Translations under genes and position numbers: made by a program
Assembly: GCA_026014815.1 (NCBI GenBank)
Contig: JAOZHP010000045.1
Coordinates: 1-35,098, forward strand
Direction of reading: 5' to 3'
Source: Candidatus Bathyarchaeota archaeon
Lineage (GTDB): Archaea > Thermoproteota > Bathyarchaeia > TCS64
Length of the DNA: 35,098 nucleotides
In this document: positions 8,294 to 15,478 of the stretch, piece after piece
How the letters are laid out: every line of letters starts with the position of its first letter
How positions within the stretch are numbered: position 1 is the stretch's first letter
The notes under the pieces: generated by a model
What the model was told of the DNA's origin: nothing
Seen by the model: the letters and a program-made list of their open reading frames with translations, nothing else
The model's database searches: none

Positions 8294-8452
8294 TTATTTT
8301 GCTTCAAGAATAAGGTATTCTTCGTTTTTGGTTTTGTGGTATCGCCATCTTCTTAGGTGAATCTTGTCCATTTTTCTTAGCTCTTTAATGGATAAACTTG
8401 TAATATAATATGTGCCGCTACGTGTTTTCTTTATCCTTAGCCTGAGCTCCAT
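8294..8452 (-). CDS. small basic protein of 52 residues
   Basis: A short frame encoding a very basic peptide (MELRLRIKKTRSG at the start, LRRWRYHKTKNEEYLILEAK at the end). It is supported by an AGGTGGT ribosome site ending 5 bases before the ATG and complementary to the 3' end of 16S rRNA, and by an AT-rich stretch further upstream. The composition is strand-rich and basic, reminiscent of a small nucleic-acid-binding protein, but no family is recognised. It sits at the left edge of the AT-rich island. Confidence 0.5.
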   Translation of the reverse strand: MELRLRIKKTRSGTYYITSLSIKELRKMDKIHLRRWRYHKTKNEEYLILEAK

Positions 8453-8607
8453 ACAGTACCACCTAGTGGTTTATTTCTGCATTAATTCATAAATCTGTCT
8501 ACAGGCCATAGAAAAAGCATATTTTCATTATTGTTTCTCTTTAGAAGGCAGGATACCACGCACGAAGAGTAATGATGAACACTAGTTATCAATGAGTTCC
8601 ATAATAA

Positions 8608-8617
8608 TGCGCGCGCA
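8608..8617. repeat. CG-rich palindrome TGCGCGCGCA
   Basis: A perfect 10-bp palindrome standing in otherwise AT-rich DNA, 3 bases beyond the stop codon of the leftward gene that ends at 8621. Similar CG-rich palindromes occur at 8845-8856, 9854-9867, 25061-25071 and 26173-26189, next to other AT-rich genes. Confidence 0.5.
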
Positions 8618-8620
8618 GCG

Positions 8621-8806
8621 TTATCGCTTTCTCTCATTATCTAGCTGAGTACATTTTGGACATGGTGGAATATGGGAAGGCTTGTTTTTGAATACTAATA
8701 TAGTCTCTTTTCCTCTTTGGGGATAGTCAGGACACTCATTGTGCCAGTGATAGTACTCCTCTTGAACAGATTGTTCACTATGAAGCCTTCTCACATATTC
8801 AGCCAT
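8621..8806 (-). CDS. small Cys/His-rich protein, possible zinc binding
   Basis: A 61-residue protein beginning MAEYVRRLHSEQSV. It carries HWHNECPDYP in the middle and PPCPKC near the C-terminus, a spacing that could bind one zinc ion. The ATG at 8806 is preferred over an upstream ATG at 8848 because a TATA box (reverse strand, about 8826-8839) lies about 24 bases before it, implying a leaderless message. No family is recognised. It is divergent from the gene at 8900, sharing a 90-base intergenic region with two adjacent palindromes. Confidence 0.55.
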   Translation of the reverse strand: MAEYVRRLHSEQSVQEEYYHWHNECPDYPQRGKETILVFKNKPSHIPPCPKCTQLDNERKR

Positions 8807-8824
8807 TAACACTGATAACTGAGA

Positions 8825-8856
8825 GATTATATATAATATAATCTGCACGCGCGTGC
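8825..8856. promoter_or_regulatory. divergent promoter with two adjacent palindromes
   Basis: GATTATA...TATAATC (8825-8843) is an AT-rich inverted repeat that includes the TATA box of the leftward gene. It is followed directly by the perfect 12-bp palindrome GCACGCGCGTGC (8845-8856). Between two divergent small genes this looks like a promoter-operator, although the CG palindrome could also be a recombination mark. Confidence 0.5.
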
Positions 8857-8899
8857 GCTAAATTACAGAGGTTTCCTTATTAGGTCAGGGGTTCAGAGT

Positions 8900-9250
8900 T
8901 TGAAGTCAGAAAATCGCGATAGTTACAATGAACGAAACTTTGAGAACCTTGTCAATTATTACGGAACGGAGTTAAGACGTATTCATCAAGGTGTATCTGT
9001 ATCTAAAATTCTCAGTAATTCAGAAAGAAGGACATTATTGCGCTCAGGTGCACTTATTCGAAAAGGGCGAGGAACCTATGTCCAGTGGATGGTCTCTAAA
9101 CAGGCACTTGACATCCTCTCTAAAAAAACGGAAAACGCGCGCGAGAATAAACGGTCATCTAAAAAGAGAGGATATACTGAGTCAAAGATGCTTTATCATT
9201 CGCGTGAGCGAACCAAGAATCCTAGATGCCCTATTAAAGAACAAAAATGA
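8900..9250 (+). CDS. member of a two-copy paralogous family, winged-helix-like
   Basis: A 116-residue basic protein starting at TTG (8900), with AGGTCAGGGG about 10 bases upstream. Residues 12-78 align with the C-terminal two thirds of the gene at 30864-31223: both share F-x-N-x-V-x2-Y-x3-EL-x2-I-x2-G, then R-x2-L-x2-SG-x-L, then a GRG turn and S-x2-A-x3-LS. The SGALIRKGRGTYVQWMVSKQALDIL part resembles the recognition helix and wing of a winged-helix protein. The C-terminus is a lysine/arginine-rich tail absent from the other copy. Function is unknown. The next gene starts 24 bases after it, probably in the same transcript. Confidence 0.6.
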   Translation: MKSENRDSYNERNFENLVNYYGTELRRIHQGVSVSKILSNSERRTLLRSGALIRKGRGTYVQWMVSKQALDILSKKTENARENKRSSKKRGYTESKMLYHSRERTKNPRCPIKEQK

Positions 9251-9274
9251 TAGACACTTGAGGAGACATTTCTC

Positions 9275-9691
9275 TTGGAAAGCAAAGAATCCGATTCAAA
9301 AAATAATAATGAAACTAAGAAACATCTCCTGAGCAGTGGCATTCCATGCATGATCCATAACTGTGTCGAATGTTGCATAGAGACTCGTATGCCTCTCTCG
9401 CGTTTTGATATAGAGAGAATCTCCCGACAGGGATACAGGTTCAAAGATTTCGTCGTGAAACGAAAAAGAGAGCGTCGTTTGAAAAACAGTAATGGTAGAT
9501 GCGTTTTTCTCGGACACAATGGCTGTAAAATATACTCTTTCAGACCTGAAGGATGCCGGCTTTATCCACTGGTATATAATGAAAATAATAGGAAAGTCGT
9601 TATTCATGACTTGTGTCCATACGGCCATGAGTTCAAAGTCGGCAGAGATGATATGGAGAATTTACATGTTCTCTTCAAGAAACTCTCCTAA
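9275..9691 (+). CDS. YkgJ-type cysteine cluster protein
   Basis: A 138-residue protein of the YkgJ/zinc- or iron-chelating cluster family. Conserved cysteines are C30, C33 and C34 (NCVECC), C76 (GRCVFL), C84 (GCKIYSFRPEGC), C94 and C114 (DLCPYG). RMPLSRFDIERIS between the first clusters is the usual family feature. The biochemical role of the family is not settled; metal-cluster binding is inferred from the cysteines. The TTG start at 9275 is chosen because GAGGAG (9260-9265) lies about 9 bases before it. Confidence 0.75.
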   Translation: MESKESDSKNNNETKKHLLSSGIPCMIHNCVECCIETRMPLSRFDIERISRQGYRFKDFVVKRKRERRLKNSNGRCVFLGHNGCKIYSFRPEGCRLYPLVYNENNRKVVIHDLCPYGHEFKVGRDDMENLHVLFKKLS

Positions 9692-9853
9692 AAGGAGTAA
9701 TAATATCAAAGGCTCACGCGTTTTTCTGATTCTCTTCATCTAGTTAGCATCTTTGTATGTGTACTTTTTTCGGGTGTTTTTGTGCTTAGAGAAGTATGCT
9801 TGTGAGTGAGAGATGGAGTGAGCAGGAGGAGAATAAAGTAGGTAAATAGGAGA

Positions 9854-9867
9854 TGCGCGCAGCGCGC
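9854..9867. repeat. CG-rich palindrome TGCGCGCAGCGCGC
   Basis: TGCGCGCA is palindromic, and GCGCGC-A-GCGCGC forms a second overlapping inverted repeat. It resembles the element at 8608 (both include TGCGCGC followed by AGCG) and closes the block of small genes on the right side. The flanking bases from 9692 to 10010 show no convincing coding frame. Confidence 0.45.
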
Positions 9868-10010
9868 CTTCAATTAACCACGATTGAACTGTGTCCTTTC
9901 TAGGAGCATACCAAGGTAGAGTTCAAGTGACACGATCATATCTTTCAAGAAATCGTTATACTAGCGCATCAACAAGTTCATATTTCTAGGCTCAAGAGAA
10001 ATATGGTTGC

Positions 10011-10169
10011 ATGAAGACAAAGATTACAAAATATACTTGCCCAGTTTGTAATTCTCCTGTATGAGAAACCATCTATAAAGACGATTCAAGTGAAAACGGA
10101 TACACTTGTTATTGGGAACATATCTTCACAAAAGACGAATTCTTAGAAAACAAAGAAAAAGAAACTTAA
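10011..10169 (+). pseudogene. zinc-ribbon micro-gene interrupted by one in-frame TGA
   Basis: A 52-codon frame from ATG (10011) to TAA (10167-10169) that would encode MKTKITKYTCPVCNSPV, then TGA at 10062-10064, then ETIYKDDSSENGYTCYWEH and a charged tail. The CPVC pair and the later TCYWEH look like a small zinc ribbon, and the sense of the frame continues cleanly after the TGA. The simplest reading is a nonsense mutation (for example from CGA or TGG); selenocysteine decoding is the alternative. TGA is used as an ordinary stop by neighbouring genes, so general reassignment is excluded. Confidence 0.5.
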
Positions 10170-10311
10170 TTATTTCAGTGAGGATTAATATCAACCCATA
10201 AATATTATTATATCGAGAAATTTAATATCCGAGCTACTAGTAAATCTGTGTTGGATCCCCACCCCCCCATATTTTTACATCAGTTGATTAAGAAACTAAT
10301 AGTAATAATTA

Positions 10312-10369
10312 GAGAAATTCAATTCTCCTGTTACTTGGAATAAAAGATTTTCAAATATTTGTACCTCAG
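10312..10369. repeat. degenerate intergenic repeat, further copies nearby
   Basis: The stretch starting GAGAAATTCAATTCTCCTG shares about 70 percent identity over some 40 bases with 11217-11285 (GAGAAATTTAATATCCCTG). It also resembles 8099-8150 (TAATTCTACTAACTGGGATC) and, more weakly, 31408-31445 (GAATAAAAGAT in common). All sit next to gene 3' ends in AT-rich gaps. The alignment was made by eye. Apart from this, 10170-10407 holds nothing recognisable except a run of seven C near 10262. Confidence 0.3.
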
Positions 10370-10407
10370 TTTGAATTAGTCATATAGTTATTAAATCGAA
10401 ATATACT

Positions 10408-11010
10408 CTATGGATTGCTAATGGTTGATATGTGTTCGTAGAATGTAACTACATCTCCAGTGTCGTTTACAAGACTCGTTGGCGATAACTTGAGAACGCG
10501 GGTGAGAATATAAAGATCACCCGTAGACCCGGCAGTATTCATGGCCATCATATACACTGGAGCCAAAACCCAACCTAATGGAACCAGCAGCATAAGCAGA
10601 AACCCCACAGCGTCTATGATTACCAGCGGGCCAAGCGCACTGACTGCGTATTTACGGGCGGGAATATACCAATCTGGTGCACCGGCGCACGCATAGAACA
10701 GGTGTAAGTCAAAGACAGGTCTGCTGCGGGTGAATGCCCAGAAGAAAAACCCGTGGACTAATTCATGAATGGTGAGGAGCGTAACCGTCAGCCCCACTAT
10801 GACCACAATCACACCTGCCGTTACGGTACCCGTGGTGTCCATTAGGCTTGGGCGTGCCAAAGCTACTAAACTAGAAAACAGGAAAAAACTTAATATCATG
10901 ACGGGAAGCCCAGCGATGTTCAGCTTAAGGGCCAATCGCTTATTTTTTTTCAGGTTTATCTCAACGGATTGGACATATCCCTCCGGTAACGTCTTTGTTG
11001 AAGTATTCAT
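10408..11010 (-). CDS. DUF3267 putative membrane zinc metalloprotease
   Basis: A 200-residue membrane protein with four to five hydrophobic segments. The zinc site HELVH is at residues 82-86 inside the second segment, followed by GFFFWAFTRSRPVF, typical of DUF3267 proteins related to site-2 proteases. The later ALGPLVIID segment could supply a further structural element. The ATG at 11010 is preferred over in-frame ATGs at 11037 and 11061, because TTATATG on the same strand (about 11036-11042) lies 26-32 bases upstream. The target is unknown. Confidence 0.7.
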   Translation of the reverse strand: MNTSTKTLPEGYVQSVEINLKKNKRLALKLNIAGLPVMILSFFLFSSLVALARPSLMDTTGTVTAGVIVVIVGLTVTLLTIHELVHGFFFWAFTRSRPVFDLHLFYACAGAPDWYIPARKYAVSALGPLVIIDAVGFLLMLLVPLGWVLAPVYMMAMNTAGSTGDLYILTRVLKLSPTSLVNDTGDVVTFYEHISTISNP

Positions 11011-11295
11011 ATTGGACTCTTTCACTCTGATCTGCATATAACAATATCTTATCGTATACATTCAGATTCTCTTGTTAACACAAATAAAGCTTATTCTAAT
11101 AATTCTCGCCTGCTCATGGAAAAAAACATGTTAAAAACATATAACCGTTTTTGTATATGTAACTAAAAAATCTAATCAGTAAATATTGATAATCCAAATG
11201 TAATATTAGTTATCATGAGAAATTTAATATCCCTGTCACTCGGTACAAGAAAATTTTTTTTCTCAATATTTCAGGTTACTTGAAGCGAAAAGAGG

Positions 11296-12657
11296 TTAGA
11301 GGGGCCTCTGGAAGGCACCGTAACCGGGTCTCCCTATTACCTGACCGTCCTCATAGATCACTTCTCCACGAACAAGTGTCATCACGGGCATTCCTTTTCC
11401 TTTCATGTCCTCGTAAGGAGTGATCTTCTGGATGGTTTGCAGGTTCTCACCCTTGATGTGGAAAGGCTTGTCCATATCAACTACCACAATATCCGCGTCT
11501 GCGTCAAGCATCAAGTCACCCTTCCTTGGATACAAGCCGTTCATAACCGCAGGGTTTGTGCTAAACACCTCGACAAGACGCTCAATGTCAATCATGTCCC
11601 TGTTCACAGCGTCAAGCATCAAAGGAAGCGTTGTCTCGATAACCACACCACCACTTGGCGCATCATAGATGTTATCCCAGCCACGCTCCTTCTCCTCCTT
11701 CGTGTAAGGCGCATGATCACTGGCAAGCACATCGATGATACCGTCGTTGAGACCCTCCCAGAGCCTAAGCTGATCATCTTTCTTACGTAGCGGTGGGTCC
11801 ACCTTCGCGTACGGCCCACGCTCCTTCATAACATCCTCTGTAAACAGCAAATAGTTTGTGCTTGTCTCACCAGTCACCATCTGACCGCCATTCTGAGCCC
11901 ACTCCAGCAAATCAACGCTCCCACCAGCACTCATATGACAGATATGCAGATGAGCACCCGCCTCCTCCGCCAACATGAGACACCTCATCACAGCCTCAGT
12001 CTCAGCGATAGGAGGCCTGAAGTCACAATGAGCCATAGGGTCAGTGCGACCAGAAGCGATAGCCTCCTCCATGTAAGAATCCACAAGATTACTGTTCTCA
12101 GCGTGCACCAGCAACGGCCGATCAAGCTCCGAGAGAGTCCTCATGTGCCGCAACAACGTATAATCGCTTGCAGCAAGCTCCTTAAACCGAGCAATGAGAA
12201 AACTCTTGAACGCCGTAGCGCCCACATCAGCCAAAGCGATGATATCTTTTTCGGGAATCTCTCCAGCCCCAGCTATGAACCCAAAGTCAACGAGGCTCTT
12301 ACGATCCGCGATCTTCTTCTTTTCCTCGAAGGCCTTCACAGTAACGGTTGCCGGCACCGTGTTAGGCATATCGATCACAGTAGTGACACCACCTGCAGCT
12401 GCAGCCCTAGTTCCTGACTCAAAGTTTTCCCGCTCAGGGAAACCTGGGTCACGTAGATGAACATGCATGTCGATCATGCCTGGAAGAACCACTTTACCGG
12501 AAGCGTTGATGACCCTATCCGCCTTGGGTTCCCCCGACTTTACTATGCCAATGATCTTACCCTCATCCACAACGATGGATGCCTCAGTGAGACCCGAGGG
12601 CAAGACAAGTAAACCATTCTTGATAACAACGTCAACAGTCAAACTCTGCACACGCAT
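11296..12657 (-). CDS. dihydroorotase / allantoinase / hydantoinase-type amidohydrolase
   Basis: A 453-residue cyclic amidase of the amidohydrolase superfamily. Metal ligands are visible in DMHVHLRDPG (HxH), in the lysine of TAFKSFL, which is normally carboxylated, in LLVHAEN, CHMSAGG and in ASDHAPY. TGETSTNYLLF is typical of the dihydroorotase/allantoinase branch. No carbamoyl-transferase or other pyrimidine genes are nearby, so a cyclic imide or hydantoin is as likely a substrate as dihydroorotate. The ATG at 12657 is preferred to the upstream TTG at 12711, which would overlap the previous gene. Third gene of the MutL-like operon, 40 bases after the second. Confidence 0.8.
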   Translation of the reverse strand: MRVQSLTVDVVIKNGLLVLPSGLTEASIVVDEGKIIGIVKSGEPKADRVINASGKVVLPGMIDMHVHLRDPGFPERENFESGTRAAAAGGVTTVIDMPNTVPATVTVKAFEEKKKIADRKSLVDFGFIAGAGEIPEKDIIALADVGATAFKSFLIARFKELAASDYTLLRHMRTLSELDRPLLVHAENSNLVDSYMEEAIASGRTDPMAHCDFRPPIAETEAVMRCLMLAEEAGAHLHICHMSAGGSVDLLEWAQNGGQMVTGETSTNYLLFTEDVMKERGPYAKVDPPLRKKDDQLRLWEGLNDGIIDVLASDHAPYTKEEKERGWDNIYDAPSGGVVIETTLPLMLDAVNRDMIDIERLVEVFSTNPAVMNGLYPRKGDLMLDADADIVVVDMDKPFHIKGENLQTIQKITPYEDMKGKGMPVMTLVRGEVIYEDGQVIGRPGYGAFQRPL

Positions 12658-12697
12658 ATCAGAGCGAGACGGGATAAAATTCTTTTCAATAAAAAAA

Positions 12698-13564
12698 TTA
12701 GAGAGGCACAACTACCTCAGGGCGAAGGCTACGTGAACGTATCTGCGTGGAGCCATCGATGCACGCTAACTTGCCTTCCAGACCTCTTAACGCCTCAAAC
12801 CTGTCGTCACTCATCGGGTTCACGCCGAAGCCCTCAGTTAGTATCAGCGTCAGTCCAACGTCCTCGCTTCCTGTGACACCCACTCCAATCTCGTAGCCAA
12901 GGAAGTAGGTGATGTCCTTCTGGTCGACTCCGCCCACGATGACGCCACTCACGCCATGCTTAACCGCTGCTCTGAGAGCATCCAACGTCACTACGGAACC
13001 TCCGATGATGACCTTACCTTTATGCTCGGGCTTCACTTCCTCAGATGTTAGAGGTAGATCCCTGGAATCCACACCGAAAGCGAGTTCACCACGGGCTTCT
13101 CCACCAACTCCAAAGACTCCTTCTGTCCTGAAGCCGGAGGTCTCCACCATGGCTCCCTCCCCATCGTAGAGTTCTATGACTTTCCCCGGTATATGGGCGT
13201 CAACCTCCACCTTTATTGGATGGCCTCTGATGATGACGCGGCCTGTCCGGGGATAGAAGCCCTCGATCTTGCCATCGATGGGAGATCGGGCCACCTTGGT
13301 GCGTCTCCCGAAGAAGCTACGGGCTATGGCTATTACTTCGTCTCGTTTCACGTCGTCGTCTTTCCCCTTCAGCATGAAATTCTCTACAATCTCTGGGTCC
13401 ACTCCCAGCTTACTGTAGACGCGTAGGTCATGTGCCTCGGGGTTAGGGACCACGCCTCTCGCCACCAAGGTATCAGGCTGCACCTCATCACCTACTTTGA
13501 CGAAGACCTCTCCCTGCGTAGGTATCCGGCGAGACTTTTGTATAGTGATTGATTCACTCATCAC
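12698..13564 (-). CDS. barrel-sandwich (RnfC/lipoyl-like) domain protein partnered with MutL
   Basis: A 288-residue protein without catalytic motifs I recognise. Its N-terminal part (IPTQGEVFVKVGDEVQPDTLVARG) and a second segment (ARSPIDGKIEGFYPRTGRVIIRG) look like the two halves of a barrel-sandwich hybrid fold as in RnfC or lipoyl domains, but with no lysine in a lipoylation context. The C-terminal half has GKVIIGGSVVTLDALRAAV and VSGVIVGGVD, a Rossmann-like strand pattern. From memory, comparable proteins sit beside MutL-like ATPases in other genomes. Its start lies 9 bases after the stop of the ATPase gene, so a stoichiometric partner is plausible. Confidence 0.6.
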   Translation of the reverse strand: MMSESITIQKSRRIPTQGEVFVKVGDEVQPDTLVARGVVPNPEAHDLRVYSKLGVDPEIVENFMLKGKDDDVKRDEVIAIARSFFGRRTKVARSPIDGKIEGFYPRTGRVIIRGHPIKVEVDAHIPGKVIELYDGEGAMVETSGFRTEGVFGVGGEARGELAFGVDSRDLPLTSEEVKPEHKGKVIIGGSVVTLDALRAAVKHGVSGVIVGGVDQKDITYFLGYEIGVGVTGSEDVGLTLILTEGFGVNPMSDDRFEALRGLEGKLACIDGSTQIRSRSLRPEVVVPL

Positions 13565-13573
13565 TTTACCCTC

Positions 13574-15334
13574 CTAGACCTCCGTCTGAGCTATGGTGCC
13601 CAGAGCGTCTACTTCCATCAAGGTCACTGATTTCCTGTATTTTTCAAGTGGTCTGCCTCGTGCATCGATGATTACCCCAAGTTCACCGCCCATGACGGTT
13701 CTGGTCATGACCTTTCCTTTGCCTGCTCCTAGATTCATCTTGTTGGGATTGAGGAAAAGTTCAACTTGCTCCATGTCCCTGAAGGGCAGTATCTTAACCT
13801 CACCATACTTTAGAGTCCACTCAATGGTTGAGCCGTCGCTCTTCCTGAAACCCACCGTCAGTGCGTCCTCACCTTCCTTCAGTTGACCCTTCGGAGATAT
13901 ACAGGTGCCAAGACTCATGAGGCAGCTATCTGTGAAGAGACTGAGTGCAGCTTCCTTGTTATGGGTCAGTAGGTTCCCCAAAGGAGCCATCATGCTGGTT
14001 TTATCGATGTACAACTCAGTGAATCCCATTGGTTGAAGAGAGTCAATGAGTATCATAGCAGATTCCTCAGCGGACTGCTCCCGGAAGACATCCCCTTTTC
14101 CCACGATAACGTGAGTCTTCATCATGTTGATGAGGGTCTTCTCCAATGCCTGACTGAACATGTCACTTAACGTCCTGTCCGTCACGACGCCTTTCAACCT
14201 GGAAGCAATGCCCTTGTGCAGCTCGATCCCCAGCCTTACGGCTTCTCTCGCCACTGCTCTCTGAACAGTCTTCTCTTCCACCATCAACGTGTCTGAATGT
14301 TTGATCATCATGTTACCGATGATATTACGTACTGTACGCTCATCCATACCTGGGGGTAGCCACCGGAGAATGTTCTCGATGCCTGCTTCCTTCGATATGT
14401 TGCTGATGCCGTATGTCAACCCAATATCAGCGTTAAGCGACCTGTTGAACACGTTATTATAGACGCTGTAAACATCAGTAGTCTCCCCTCCAATATCTAC
14501 ACCTATGAGGTTTACACCCCTCGTCTGAGCGTACGCGTAAAGCATTCTTCCTATCGCTGCCTGACTGGGCACGATGCGATCTTCGGTCCACGACGCCAAT
14601 GTCTCATAACCCGGCGAGTGGACTATCACATGCTCCATGTAAGCATCATAGATGCCCTCCCGTGCCGGCCCAAGGTTCTCCTTGTTGATGAGAGGTCTAA
14701 CATTATCAACCATTTTTATGGCGAAGCCATTCTCTCCGAGGGCGTCCATGACCTTGTCTTGAATCTCCACGTTCCCAGCATAGATAACAGGGAGCTTAAA
14801 CTCCGAGCCGAACCTTGGCTTCACATCACTGTCCTTGATGATGTCAGCCATCTCTATGACTTGGCTCACTGCACCGCCGTCTGTACCGCCTGCGAGCAAT
14901 AGAATATCTGGCTTCATACTCCTCATCTTCGCGATCTTGTGGTAAATTTGTCTCTTGTCATCCTTGCTGAACTGGTCCATAAGCAGCGCCCCTGCGCCAA
15001 GTGCAGCTCTCTGCGCACTCTCAGCTGAGATCATGCTAATCACCCCAGCGACAACCATGTGAAGACCACCACTGGCGCTGCTAGAGCACAATGTCTTGTA
15101 GTCTTGACTTGGTTGCCCGGCGTCAAGTATGGTCTTGTTCTGTTTCTCCTCGATGACTTGAATGGCATTTTTTACGCCTTCAGTGACATCAAGCTCAGGT
15201 GCCTCGACGGTTGTAGGTGCTGTTCCTGTGCCCGTGATCTTGTAGTTTTCTGGTGTCTTTTCGACTAGAATTGCCTTGGTGGACTTGTTGTTCACGTCTA
15301 CGAGCAGGTATGTCTCGTTCTTGACTGAGTCCAT
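13574..15334 (-). CDS. MutL/GlmL-type ASKHA ATPase (methylaspartate-mutase reactivase family)
   Basis: A 586-residue member of the MutL/GlmL family, related to accessory proteins of adenosylcobalamin mutases. Phosphate-binding segments are YLLVDVNNKSTKAILVE (residues 9-25), DILLLAGGTDGG (143-154) and LIGVDIGGETTDVYSV (276-291). The segment LCSSSASGGLHMVVAGVI (82-99) is the family hallmark. The first loop is DVNNKSTK rather than the usual DIGST-like form, and the C-terminal 150 residues exceed what I expect of short members. No mutase subunit is visible here, so the partner is unknown. First gene of a leftward operon, with GGAAGG before ATG. Confidence 0.75.
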   Translation of the reverse strand: MDSVKNETYLLVDVNNKSTKAILVEKTPENYKITGTGTAPTTVEAPELDVTEGVKNAIQVIEEKQNKTILDAGQPSQDYKTLCSSSASGGLHMVVAGVISMISAESAQRAALGAGALLMDQFSKDDKRQIYHKIAKMRSMKPDILLLAGGTDGGAVSQVIEMADIIKDSDVKPRFGSEFKLPVIYAGNVEIQDKVMDALGENGFAIKMVDNVRPLINKENLGPAREGIYDAYMEHVIVHSPGYETLASWTEDRIVPSQAAIGRMLYAYAQTRGVNLIGVDIGGETTDVYSVYNNVFNRSLNADIGLTYGISNISKEAGIENILRWLPPGMDERTVRNIIGNMMIKHSDTLMVEEKTVQRAVAREAVRLGIELHKGIASRLKGVVTDRTLSDMFSQALEKTLINMMKTHVIVGKGDVFREQSAEESAMILIDSLQPMGFTELYIDKTSMMAPLGNLLTHNKEAALSLFTDSCLMSLGTCISPKGQLKEGEDALTVGFRKSDGSTIEWTLKYGEVKILPFRDMEQVELFLNPNKMNLGAGKGKVMTRTVMGGELGVIIDARGRPLEKYRKSVTLMEVDALGTIAQTEV

Positions 15335-15354
15335 TTCTTTCCTTCCTTGAGTTA

Positions 15355-15411
15355 CTTTGAATTCATGTTCAAAGAACTCTCATGAGATGCTTGGAGGATA
15401 GAGGATATAAC
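15355..15411 (-). promoter_or_regulatory. promoter of the MutL-like operon
   Basis: GTTATATC on the reverse strand (15404-15411) is a TATA-like box about 70 bases before the ATG, leaving a leader of some 45 bases. The leader includes the inverted repeat CTTTGA...TCAAAG (15355-15374), which shares the TTTGA/TCAAA half-sites with the palindrome at 15444. Confidence 0.4.
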
Positions 15412-15443
15412 AAGCTCGTTTCAATAGTTAAACAGTCTTTTTA

Positions 15444-15465
15444 TATTCAAATGATCATTTGAATA
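15444..15465. promoter_or_regulatory. 22-bp perfect palindrome, probable operator
   Basis: The arm TATTCAAATGA is followed immediately by its exact reverse complement. The left arm overlaps the TATA box (TTTATATT, 15440-15447) of the divergent regulator gene, so binding would block its transcription. Likely an autoregulatory operator that also affects the MutL-like operon. Confidence 0.7.
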
Positions 15466-15478
15466 ACAGGTTGTCTCG

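Noticed and set aside
9853-9903. Micro-frame starting ATGCGCGCAGCG after AGGAG
   Set aside because: Only 16 codons, built on the CG-rich palindrome, with no sign of coding selection.
10062-10064. General reassignment of TGA to an amino acid
   Set aside because: Several intact genes in the window end at TGA, for example those ending at 896 and 9250.
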